From Klebsiella sp. BIGb0138 (GTDB lineage: Bacteria; Pseudomonadota; Gammaproteobacteria; Enterobacterales; Enterobacteriaceae): a stretch of DNA of 64,000 bases. The stretch's first letter is position 1, and each line of letters starts with the position of its first letter. The translations under genes were made by a program, and so were the position numbers. Below are positions 1 to 11,541 of the stretch, piece by piece. The notes below the pieces were generated by a model. That model did not search any database. It was not told the origin of the DNA and saw only the letters and a list, made by a program, of their open reading frames with translations. Location of the stretch: the NCBI RefSeq assembly GCF_004342285.1, contig NZ_SMCV01000001.1:558001-622000 (forward strand), in the 5' to 3' direction.

Positions 1-1502
1 CCGAAGGCTCGACGCCCAGCGGCAATGATTATGACCGCGACATCGTGATCATCAGCACTTTGCGCCTCGATAAACTGCACCTGCTGGATAAAGGCGAACA
101 GGTGCTGGCGTTCCCTGGCACCACGCTCTATTCGCTGGAAAAAGCGCTGAAACCGTTCGGCCGCGAGCCGCATTCGGTGATCGGCTCTTCCTGCATCGGC
201 GCGTCGGTGATCGGCGGGATCTGCAACAACTCCGGCGGTTCGCTGGTGCAACGCGGCCCGGCCTACACCGAGATGTCGCTGTTCGCGCAGATTGACGAAC
301 ACGGCAAGCTGCGGCTGGTTAACCATCTCGGTATTGACCTCGGCACCACGCCGGAACAGATCCTCAGCCGTCTCGACGACGATCGTATTAAAGATGAAGA
401 TGTGCAGCACGACGGTCGTCACGCCCATGACCATGATTACGTCACCCGCGTGCGCGACGTCAATGCCGATACCCCGGCGCGCTACAACGCCGACCCGGAT
501 CGCCTGTTTGAATCCTCCGGCTGCGCCGGCAAGCTGGCGGTTTTCGCCGCGCGTCTGGACACCTTTCCGGCGGAAAAGCGCCAGCAGGTCTTTTACATCG
601 GCACCAATCAACCCGCGGTGCTGACGGAAATCCGTCGCCATATTCTCGCTGAATTTGCGCATCTGCCGGTGGCGGGCGAGTATATGCACCGCGATATTTA
701 CGATATCGCCGAACGCTACGGCAAAGACACCTTCCTGATGATCGATAAGCTCGGCACCGACAAAATGCCGTTCTTCTTCACCATGAAAGGCCGTACCGAC
801 GCCATGCTGGAGAAAGTGTCGCTGTTTAAGCCCCACTTTACCGACCGCTTCATGCAAAAGCTCGGGCACGTCTTCCCGGCGCACCTGCCGGAACGTATGA
901 AAAGCTGGCGCGATAAGTATGAGCATCACCTGCTGCTGAAAATGGCGGGCGATGGCATCGAAGAAGCTCAGGCATGGCTGACGGAATACTTCCGCGATGC
1001 CGAGGGCGATTTCTTTGCCTGCACGCCGGAAGAAGGCAGCAAGGCGTTTCTTCACCGCTTCGCCGCCGCGGGGGCCGCCATTCGTTACCAGGCGGTTCAT
1101 GCCGATGAGGTGGAAGATATTCTGGCGCTGGATATCGCCCTGCGCCGCAACGACAGCGAATGGTTCGAGCATCTGCCGCCCGAGATCGACAGCCAGCTGG
1201 TCTATAAGCTCTACTACGGCCACTTTATGTGCCATGTCTTCCACCAGGATTACATCGTCAAGAAAGGGGTCGATGCCCACGCGTTGAAAGAGCAAATGCT
1301 GGCGCTGCTGAACGAACGCGGCGCGCAATACCCCGCCGAGCATAACGTCGGCCACCTGTATGAAGCGCCGGATAGCTTAAAACAGTTCTACCGTCAGAAC
1401 GACCCGACCAACAGCATGAACCCAGGCCTCGGCAAAACCAGTAAGCACAAGTACTGGGGAGAGCGTCAGCAGAGCGAGAGCGACGTCCCTGAGCAGCAAT
1501 AA
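1..1502 (+). CDS. dld: D-lactate dehydrogenase, quinone-dependent (5' partial)
   Basis: Peripheral membrane FAD enzyme that oxidises D-lactate to pyruvate and passes electrons to the quinone pool. The frame is open from base 3 with no start in the window; 499 residues are present against about 571 in E. coli Dld, so roughly the first 70, including the start of the FAD domain, lie upstream. The visible part has the FAD-domain stretch SVIGSSCIGASVIGGICNNS followed by the Dld-specific membrane-binding C-terminal region, and ends in a plausible native C-terminus. A GTG at 45 is internal and not the start. It heads the same dld-pbpG neighbourhood as in E. coli. Identification is firm; only the truncation by the window edge is unusual. 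Confidence 0.97.
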   Translation, partial: EGSTPSGNDYDRDIVIISTLRLDKLHLLDKGEQVLAFPGTTLYSLEKALKPFGREPHSVIGSSCIGASVIGGICNNSGGSLVQRGPAYTEMSLFAQIDEHGKLRLVNHLGIDLGTTPEQILSRLDDDRIKDEDVQHDGRHAHDHDYVTRVRDVNADTPARYNADPDRLFESSGCAGKLAVFAARLDTFPAEKRQQVFYIGTNQPAVLTEIRRHILAEFAHLPVAGEYMHRDIYDIAERYGKDTFLMIDKLGTDKMPFFFTMKGRTDAMLEKVSLFKPHFTDRFMQKLGHVFPAHLPERMKSWRDKYEHHLLLKMAGDGIEEAQAWLTEYFRDAEGDFFACTPEEGSKAFLHRFAAAGAAIRYQAVHADEVEDILALDIALRRNDSEWFEHLPPEIDSQLVYKLYYGHFMCHVFHQDYIVKKGVDAHALKEQMLALLNERGAQYPAEHNVGHLYEAPDSLKQFYRQNDPTNSMNPGLGKTSKHKYWGERQQSESDVPEQQ

Positions 1503-1542
1503 TCCAGGGTGACGCGGAGAGGGATTCTGTATTACGCTGCAC

Positions 1543-1564
1543 GCCGGAGAAACGCATCTCCGGC
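1543..1564. other. Hairpin downstream of dld
   Basis: An 8-bp perfect inverted repeat (GCCGGAGA/TCTCCGGC, 6-base loop) lies 40 bp after the dld stop. There is no T-run, so it is more likely a transcript-stabilising or Rho-assisted end than an intrinsic terminator. Confidence 0.4.
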
Positions 1565-1588
1565 AAACCAGGTTAAGGAGTCCCTCTC

Positions 1589-2143
1589 ATGTCCGAAGCG
1601 GATATGTTACACGGCGCTGAATTAGAAATCCGCGAAGCCCTGCCCGATGACGCGCACGCCATCGCCGCGCTATACGTCTGGCACGTGCTGAATGGACGCG
1701 CCTCCTTTGAAGATATTCCCCCCACAGTCGACGAAATGCGCAAGCGGATCAAAACCGTGCGCGATAACGGGCTGCCGTGGTTGGTTGCGCTATGGCGCGG
1801 GACGATTGTCGGCTACTGCTACGCCACCTTTTACCGCCCGCGTCCGGCCTATCGCTACACCCTTGAGGAGTCGATTTATGTCGAATCCGGCATGGGCGGG
1901 CGCGGCATCGGCAGCGCCCTGCTGGCGCAGCTGATTGCAAAATGTGAACAGGGGCCGTGGCGGCAGATGCTGGCGATTATCGGCGACGGGCATAACAACG
2001 CCGGTTCGCTGGCGATCCACAAAAAATTTGGCTTTAGCGTGGCGGGTCAGCTGCGCAGCGTCGGGTATAAGATGGGGGACTGGCGGGATACCTTGATTAT
2101 GCAGCGCCAGCTCGGTGAGGGCGACTTAACCATTCCGGAATAA
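1589..2143 (+). CDS. GNAT family N-acetyltransferase (phosphinothricin acetyltransferase-like)
   Basis: A 184-residue GNAT-fold acetyltransferase that would move acetyl from acetyl-CoA to an amine. The N-terminal IREALPDDAHAIAALY pattern, the RPAYRYTLEESIYV segment, the acetyl-CoA loop around GMGGRGIGSALL and the C-terminal HKKFGFSVAGQL resemble the Pat/Bar and YncA (MnaT) subgroup that acetylates methionine sulfone or phosphinothricin-like compounds. The start at 1589 is set by AAGGAG at 1575-1580. It sits alone between dld and the convergent pbpG; E. coli lacks it here, so it is accessory. The true substrate is unknown; subgroup assignment is inference. Confidence 0.8.
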   Translation: MSEADMLHGAELEIREALPDDAHAIAALYVWHVLNGRASFEDIPPTVDEMRKRIKTVRDNGLPWLVALWRGTIVGYCYATFYRPRPAYRYTLEESIYVESGMGGRGIGSALLAQLIAKCEQGPWRQMLAIIGDGHNNAGSLAIHKKFGFSVAGQLRSVGYKMGDWRDTLIMQRQLGEGDLTIPE

Positions 2144-2148
2144 AAACA

Positions 2149-2177
2149 TCCCCCGCCCGCCTGCGCGAGTCGGGGGA
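2149..2177. terminator. Convergent hairpin between acetyltransferase and pbpG
   Basis: TCCCCCG (2149-2155) pairs with CGGGGGA (2171-2177) between two convergent genes. Read leftward it is followed by a short T-rich tract, so it may end pbpG transcription. Weak by intrinsic-terminator standards. Confidence 0.4.
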
Positions 2178-2183
2178 GAGGCA

Positions 2184-3131
2184 TTAATCGTTTTGCGCGG
2201 TCTGCGCGCCGCCTTTCAGCATGGCATCCGCCATCTGCGCTTCACGCTGCTTTTTATAGCTCAGCGCGGCGGCCGGAACCGGCATCACCTTCCCGGTCTC
2301 AACCCAGGTACGCAGGCGGCTGGCATCGGCAAAGTGGGTATATTTCCCGAAGGCGTCCATCACCACCAGCGCCACCGGGCGCTGATTAATCACCGTACGC
2401 ATCACCAGGCAGTGGCCGGCGGCGTTGGTAAAGCCGGTTTTGGTCAGCTGAATATTCCAGTTATCGCGATATACCAGATGGTTGGTATTGCGGAACGGCA
2501 GCGTATAGGCCGGATGGGCAAAGGTCGCGGTATCTTCTTTCGTGGTGCTCAACTTGCCAATCAGCGGATATTGCTCGCTGGCAAGCAGCAGCTTCGTCAG
2601 GTCACGGGCGGTGGAGACGTTATGAATCGACAGCCCCGTCGGCTCAACATAGCGGGTATGGGTCATCCCCAGCGCCTGGGCCTTGGCATTCATGGCGCGA
2701 ATAAAGGCGTCATAGCCACCGGGATAATGGTGGGCAAGGCTCGCGGCGGCGCGGTTTTCCGAGGACATCAGCGCCAGCAGCAGCATGTCGTGGCGGCTGA
2801 TTTGGCTGTTCAGGCGCACGCGCGAATAGATGCCTTTCATCTCTGGCGTATGGCTGATATCCACGCTCAGCATCTCGTCTAACGGCAGATGCGCATCCAG
2901 CACCACCATCGCGGTCATCACTTTGGTAATCGACGCAATGGGGCGGACCAGGTCCGGCTGGCTCTGGTAAACAATCTTTTTGCTGGCAAGATCGACGATC
3001 ATCGCACTCCCGGAGGCTATCTCCGGCTGCGCGGCGGCAAGGGGCGCGGGGGTTTTGGCAATCGCCTGAGGCGCAAAAGGCACAGCCAGGAGCAACGTCA
3101 GGCTGAGCAAAGAAACTCGAAATTTCGGCAT
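2184..3131 (-). CDS. pbpG: D-alanyl-D-alanine endopeptidase PBP7
   Basis: Low-molecular-weight penicillin-binding protein of the periplasm that cuts D-Ala-meso-DAP cross-links in peptidoglycan. All three penicillin-binding motifs are present (numbering from the start used): SITK at 67-70, SEN at 124-126 and KTG at 231-233. An N-terminal signal peptide ends near PQAIA. About 315 residues, as in E. coli PBP7 (310). The MPKFRV start at 3131 matches the family; an in-frame ATG three codons earlier (3140) is the alternative, and neither has a clear ribosome-binding site. It is read leftward, downstream of yohC on the same strand. Confidence 0.96.
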   Translation of the reverse strand: MPKFRVSLLSLTLLLAVPFAPQAIAKTPAPLAAAQPEIASGSAMIVDLASKKIVYQSQPDLVRPIASITKVMTAMVVLDAHLPLDEMLSVDISHTPEMKGIYSRVRLNSQISRHDMLLLALMSSENRAAASLAHHYPGGYDAFIRAMNAKAQALGMTHTRYVEPTGLSIHNVSTARDLTKLLLASEQYPLIGKLSTTKEDTATFAHPAYTLPFRNTNHLVYRDNWNIQLTKTGFTNAAGHCLVMRTVINQRPVALVVMDAFGKYTHFADASRLRTWVETGKVMPVPAAALSYKKQREAQMADAMLKGGAQTAQND

Positions 3132-3266
3132 TGTGAACATTCTGAAAAGTATTTTTGCACGTGATTAACGTACGCTGCGACGCCGGGGAACAGGCGACGC
3201 TGGCAAAGCCTATCATAGCGCGCCATTACGGCACCTGACTAATAAGAATCGTGAACAAATGCTGCA

Positions 3267-3298
3267 TTGCCGGCATAAATATCCATTTATGCCGGCAA
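3267..3298. repeat. Perfect 14-bp inverted repeat, 4-base loop
   Basis: TTGCCGGCATAAAT, loop ATCC, then its exact complement. It lies between pbpG and yohC, about 135 bp upstream of the pbpG start. It lacks a T-run on either side, so it is not a standard terminator, and it does not match the REP consensus I know. Confidence 0.6.
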
Positions 3299-3325
3299 TA
3301 GATCAGTCCTGATCGCATTCCGCTT

Positions 3326-3346
3326 GCCGCCCCACCGGCGGGCGGC
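3326..3346 (-). terminator. GC-rich hairpin after yohC
   Basis: GCCGCCC (3326-3332) pairs with GGGCGGC (3340-3346) just past the yohC stop. No T-run follows on the minus strand, so its terminator role is uncertain. Confidence 0.3.
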
Positions 3347-3366
3347 GTGAAGGGTGCCGGGTCTGG

Positions 3367-3954
3367 CTAGAAAAGGCGGTAGCCGTAGCCCCACAGGACC
3401 ACGGTGATCGCCAGCAGGACTTCCAGCACCAGTACCCCGATGGCGAGGGTGGAGCTGGCAAAGCTAAGCCCCTCTTCTTTATTGATACTCAGGAATGTCG
3501 GAATACCGAGGTACAGCAGATAGCCGGTGTAGAACAGAGCGACCGTCCCCACCAGCGCACACAGCCATACCAGCGGATAGAGCGCCACCAGCCCGCTAAG
3601 AAAAATCGGCGTCGCGACATAGCCCGCGAACACCATGCAGCGTTTTAGCGATGGCCGCTGCGGATAGCTTCTGGCCATCCACCAGATGATCCTCCCCATC
3701 ACCGCCACGCCCGCCAGCATCACGGCGTAGAAGACCACCGCCAACGCCAGACCGGTTAACATCGACAGTTTTACCACGTTGCCATCGCCGAAGTTCCAGC
3801 CAAGCTGCGTGGTACCGATAAATGCGCAGATAACCGGAACCGCCGCCATGACCAGTACATGGTGCGTATAGTGGTGCGAAACGGTCTCGTTTTCGCTCTT
3901 GATAACGCTCATCTCTTGATTCGGATGAGAGAATAGTCCCCAGACATGGTTCAT
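3367..3954 (-). CDS. yohC: YIP1 family inner membrane protein YohC
   Basis: A 195-residue integral membrane protein with about five hydrophobic segments, matching E. coli YohC in length and sequence. Function is not established. The start was placed at 3954 (MNHVWGLF): it is preceded by AAGGGGGA at good spacing and gives the family length, whereas a longer in-frame Met at 4005 adds 17 unrelated residues. It is transcribed toward pbpG but separated from it by over 230 bp containing a large palindrome, so co-transcription is unclear. Confidence 0.92.
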   Translation of the reverse strand: MNHVWGLFSHPNQEMSVIKSENETVSHHYTHHVLVMAAVPVICAFIGTTQLGWNFGDGNVVKLSMLTGLALAVVFYAVMLAGVAVMGRIIWWMARSYPQRPSLKRCMVFAGYVATPIFLSGLVALYPLVWLCALVGTVALFYTGYLLYLGIPTFLSINKEEGLSFASSTLAIGVLVLEVLLAITVVLWGYGYRLF

Positions 3955-4161
3955 AGCGTCCCCCTTGTCACGGCCTCGTACAGCACTGATCCAAGTATAA
4001 TTCACCCTGAGAGATTATTTTGTATACAGCAATAAAAATGCGCTTAACCGTGTTTGAAGCTGCAGGGTGTATGATTAATGGATTGATAATTGATACCTTT
4101 GATCATGCACGTTGCCGGAGAGACAGCGTGAAACAGGAAGGGTAAGGGAGTTTATCTTTGT

Positions 4162-4731
4162 ATGGATATCAATAACCTGATTTCCCAATATGGCTACGCT
4201 GCGCTGGCGATCGGCAGCCTGGCGGAAGGCGAAACCGTCACCCTCCTTGGCGGCGTGGCGGCGCATCAGGGCTTATTAAAGTTTCCACTGGTGGTGATCT
4301 CGGTCGCGCTGGGCGGGATGATTGGCGACCAGCTGTTGTACCTGCTGGGCAGGCGCTTCGGCGGCCGGTTGCTGCGGCGCTTTTCCCGCCATCAGGCGCG
4401 GATTCATAAAGCACAGCGTATGATTCAGCGTCGCCCCTATCTGTTCGTGATTGGTACCCGTTTTATGTACGGCTTTCGGGTGATCGGGCCATTGCTGATC
4501 GGCGCCAGCCGCCTGCCGCCAAAAGTGTTCCTGCCGTTAAATATCCTCGGCGCGCTGGCCTGGGCGCTGCTATTCACCACCCTCGGCTATCTGGGCGGAG
4601 AAGCCATTGGGCCGTGGCTGCATCATCTTGATGGCCATCTGAAACACATTATCTGGCTGGGGCTGGCGATTGCGCTGGTGGTGGCCGCCCATTGGTGGTT
4701 CCGACGCCGCGAGGCAAAAAAGAAAGAGTAG
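4162..4731 (+). CDS. yohD: DedA family membrane protein YohD
   Basis: A 189-residue polytopic inner membrane protein of the DedA/VTT (SNARE-associated) family, whose members move undecaprenyl phosphate or other lipids across the membrane. The early GSLAEGETVTLLGG acidic motif, GDQLLYLLGRRFGG, and the arginine-rich FVIGTRFMYGFRV helix are DedA hallmarks. The C-terminus is basic (RRREAKKKE), as expected for a cytoplasmic tail. YohD is one of several DedA paralogues in enterobacteria and its own substrate is not defined. It is convergent with mdtQ; E. coli yohF, next to it there, is missing here. Confidence 0.93.
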   Translation: MDINNLISQYGYAALAIGSLAEGETVTLLGGVAAHQGLLKFPLVVISVALGGMIGDQLLYLLGRRFGGRLLRRFSRHQARIHKAQRMIQRRPYLFVIGTRFMYGFRVIGPLLIGASRLPPKVFLPLNILGALAWALLFTTLGYLGGEAIGPWLHHLDGHLKHIIWLGLAIALVVAAHWWFRRREAKKKE

Positions 4732-4745
4732 CCGCAATGGGCAAA

Positions 4746-4770
4746 GCGCACCGGGGTATCCCCGATGCGC
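4746..4770. terminator. Hairpin between convergent yohD and mdtQ
   Basis: GCGCA-C-CGGGG, loop TAT, CCCCG-A-TGCGC: a 10-bp stem with one mismatch between the two convergent genes. No T-run, so a weak or bidirectional transcript end. Confidence 0.4.
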
Positions 4771-4794
4771 TTATGAGCCGGTCTGCGCGGCGGT

Positions 4795-6234
4795 TTATTT
4801 TGTGGTCTGATGGTAGCCGCCGCCCAGCGCGGAGGTCAGCTGTATACTGGCATCCAGCCACTGGCCTTGCAGGCGCAGCGCGGTAATGCGTTCCTGTAGC
4901 GCGGGCAGTCTGGCGAGGCTGACTCTCGCGCCCGGCAGAATCCCGGCTTTCATTCGCTGTTCGGCCAGATTCACCGTCCGCCGGGCATTTTTTTCGACCT
5001 GCAGCTGCTGCTGGTTTTTCTCCATCAGCGTCTCCACCTGGCTGGCGGTCTTCGCCACCTGGTTCACCGCATCAACCACCGCTTTGTTGTACTTCGCTAT
5101 CGACAGGTTATTCTGCGCGCTGGCAATATCCAGGTTGGCGTTGAGCCGGCCGCTATCAAAGACAGGCAGCGTTAGCCCGGCGGTAAGCCCCATCTGCTGC
5201 GCGGAGTGGCGGAACAGATCGCTCAGGTGCAGCGCATCCTGTTGCAGGAAAGCCATCAGGTTAATATCCGGATAGAACGCCGCTTTCGCCGCATCGACTT
5301 CGCTCAACGACGCCGCAATATACCAGTGCGCCTCCTGCAGATCCGGACGGCGCGCCAGCAGTTCATACCCCAGCTCCGTTGGCATCTGCGCGCTGACCGC
5401 CGGCAGAGTCGCCGGCTGCAGATTCAGCGCCTGGCTCTGGCTGTTGGTCAGCGCCATCAGGCGGGCTTCAATTTCTTTCATATTACCGGCAACATCGGCC
5501 AGCTGCTGATCGGTTTTGCTGACATTGATATCGTTCTCTGCCCCTTCGGCGGAGTTGGTGATCCCGCGCTGGTACAGCGCCTGGTCGACGCTGACGATAT
5601 TATTTTGCTCAGCCTTCACCTGCTGCAGGACATCTTTCACCGCCGCTTCGGTCTGCCACTGCCAGTAAAGACGCGCCACGCTGCTGGCCAGTAGTTCGCG
5701 GGTTTGCGCCTGTTCGGCGATGTGCGCTTTGACCTCACCAATACGCGCTTTGACCAACGCGCGGTTTTTCCCCCACAGGTCCAGATCCCAACCCGCCGTC
5801 AGGCCAAAGGCGCCGTTGGTATACCACGGTCCGGTATTACCGTCGGTATCCGTCGCAAACGGCCCCATCAGCCCTTCTGCCGACATTTTCTGCCGTTCAA
5901 CATTGGCGGAAAAATCCATCTCCGGCCCAAGACTGGCTTGCGACATGCGCGCCTGCGCTTCTGCCAGCTTAATACGCTGGTTGGCAATTTGCATATCCGG
6001 GGCATTGGCCAGGGCGCGTTGAATCAGGTTATTCAACTGTGGGTCACGGTATTCCTGCCACCAGTTGCTTTGCGGCCAGCCATTTTTAACGGCGGCGGGC
6101 AGATCCATAGAGACATGGGAGGCAGGGATCTGCTGCTGCGGCGGTTCCCCGATATCATGGGACGGCGCGCAGCCAACCAGAACGATGGCCAGGGGTAACC
6201 CAGCCAATACGCTTTTTCTGAGAGTAAAATTCAT
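4795..6234 (-). CDS. mdtQ: Outer membrane efflux lipoprotein MdtQ (RND outer membrane factor)
   Basis: A 479-residue TolC/OprM-type outer membrane channel lipoprotein. The lipobox LVGC puts the lipidated cysteine at residue 22. Two OEP repeats with long alpha-helical segments follow (about 60-250 and 270-470), and the LARRPDLQEA motif typical of NodT-type factors is present. In E. coli K-12 mdtQ is annotated as a broken gene; here the frame is intact. No adaptor or pump gene is adjacent, so it must pair with a partner encoded elsewhere or act alone. The start at 6234 has a poor ribosome-binding site but gives a normal lipoprotein signal sequence. Confidence 0.93.
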   Translation of the reverse strand: MNFTLRKSVLAGLPLAIVLVGCAPSHDIGEPPQQQIPASHVSMDLPAAVKNGWPQSNWWQEYRDPQLNNLIQRALANAPDMQIANQRIKLAEAQARMSQASLGPEMDFSANVERQKMSAEGLMGPFATDTDGNTGPWYTNGAFGLTAGWDLDLWGKNRALVKARIGEVKAHIAEQAQTRELLASSVARLYWQWQTEAAVKDVLQQVKAEQNNIVSVDQALYQRGITNSAEGAENDINVSKTDQQLADVAGNMKEIEARLMALTNSQSQALNLQPATLPAVSAQMPTELGYELLARRPDLQEAHWYIAASLSEVDAAKAAFYPDINLMAFLQQDALHLSDLFRHSAQQMGLTAGLTLPVFDSGRLNANLDIASAQNNLSIAKYNKAVVDAVNQVAKTASQVETLMEKNQQQLQVEKNARRTVNLAEQRMKAGILPGARVSLARLPALQERITALRLQGQWLDASIQLTSALGGGYHQTTK

Positions 6235-6357
6235 TGGATAGATCGGATGATTAAATAAGACCGATTATAATAAGTGATATAAAATTAAGCCGTTAAGTAA
6301 AATGTGTGACTAAATACCCGGATAATTAAAAATAAACAAATCATTCATGGAGTGATA

Positions 6358-7092
6358 ATGAGCCAGAATATTTACGATGATCCTGATTTTTTTGCAGGAT
6401 ATGCCACTCTCGACCGTTCGGTAAAAGGGCTGGACGGCGCGCCAGAATGGCCGGCGATTCAGCAGATGCTGCCGCCGTTATCCGGCCTGCGGGTTGTTGA
6501 CCTCGGCTGCGGCTACGGATGGTTCTGCCGCTGGGCTCGTGAACAGGGGGCCGCGCAGATTAGCGGTCTGGATATTTCCCGCCGGATGCTCGATCGCGCG
6601 CGCGAAATGGGCCAGCACGACGGGATTGACTATCGCTGCGCGGATTTACAGACCCTGGCTCTCCCCGCCAACAGCTGCGAGCTGGTCTACAGTTCACTGG
6701 CGCTGCATTACCTTCCCGACGTTGCCCCGCTGTTCGCCACGATTTATCAGGCGTTAACCCCGGGTGGGACGCTGGTATTTTCCGCCGAACACCCGATCTA
6801 CACCGCCCCGCCGCGTCAGGGCTGGCAACAAGATGAAACCGGGCAAAAAAGCTGGCCGGTGAGCCATTATCAACAGGAAGGCGAGCGTATCAGCAACTGG
6901 TTCGCCGACGGAGTGAAAAAACAGCATCGTAAGCTGGCGAGCTGGATAAACCTGCTGATTGCCGCGGGTTTCAGGATTGAGCATCTTGACGAATGGGGGC
7001 CAACGGCGGAACAAATCGCCGCCCAGCCGGGCCTTGATGAAGAGAAAGAACGGCCGATGATCTTTTTGCTGCGCGCCCGCAAACCGGCGTAA
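6358..7092 (+). CDS. Class I SAM-dependent methyltransferase
   Basis: A 244-residue Rossmann-fold methyltransferase. Motif I (VVDLGCGYGWF) begins near residue 46, the acidic ribose-binding segment SGLDIS follows, and LPANSCELVYSSLALHYLPD and the post-motif LTPGGTLVFSAEHP complete a Methyltransf_11-type domain. Substrate unknown; the family covers small molecules as well as nucleic acids and quinones. The start is ATG 6358 with GGAG at 6349-6352; a GTG two codons earlier overlaps that site and is rejected. It lies at the left edge of the accessory island, divergent from mdtQ and convergent with bglB, so it has its own promoter. Confidence 0.85.
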   Translation: MSQNIYDDPDFFAGYATLDRSVKGLDGAPEWPAIQQMLPPLSGLRVVDLGCGYGWFCRWAREQGAAQISGLDISRRMLDRAREMGQHDGIDYRCADLQTLALPANSCELVYSSLALHYLPDVAPLFATIYQALTPGGTLVFSAEHPIYTAPPRQGWQQDETGQKSWPVSHYQQEGERISNWFADGVKKQHRKLASWINLLIAAGFRIEHLDEWGPTAEQIAAQPGLDEEKERPMIFLLRARKPA

Positions 7093-7099
7093 GCGGTGA

Positions 7100-7122
7100 G
7101 CGGCCCGGAGGACCCGGGCCGC
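7100..7122. terminator. Convergent GC-rich hairpin (methyltransferase / bglB)
   Basis: GCGGCCCGG (7100-7108), 5-base loop, CCGGGCCGC (7114-7122): a 9-bp perfect stem between convergent genes. No T-run on either side. Confidence 0.45.
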
Positions 7123-7130
7123 CGGGGATA

Positions 7131-10523
<3,393 letters not shown>

Positions 10524-10543
10524 AGTAGTAATGCGAAGGGGAT

Positions 10544-11457
<914 letters not shown>

Positions 11458-11466
11458 AACCCCCGC

Positions 11467-11494
11467 ACTGTAGCAATTTCTTCCGCCGTCTCAA
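11467..11494 (-). promoter_or_regulatory. Predicted sigma-70 promoter of the bgl operon
   Basis: On the minus strand: -35 TTGAGA (11494-11489), 16-bp spacer, -10 TACAGT (11472-11467). The predicted start near 11460 lies just upstream of the first RAT, as expected for the bgl leader. Confidence 0.6.
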
Positions 11495-11511
11495 CTAATG
11501 AAGCAGAAAAA

Positions 11512-11527
11512 CGTGATACGGATCGCG
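11512..11527. promoter_or_regulatory. Candidate CRP site of the bgl promoter
   Basis: CGTGA-N6-TCGCG, an imperfect match to TGTGA-N6-TCACA (7 of 10 positions). Its centre is about 60 bp upstream of the predicted start, close to the -61.5 class I position. Confidence 0.45.
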
Positions 11528-11541
11528 ACTAATCCGCTTAT

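Noticed and set aside
2193-2882. A 229-codon plus-strand frame across pbpG
   Set aside because: Antisense shadow of pbpG, whose three active-site motifs are on the minus strand.
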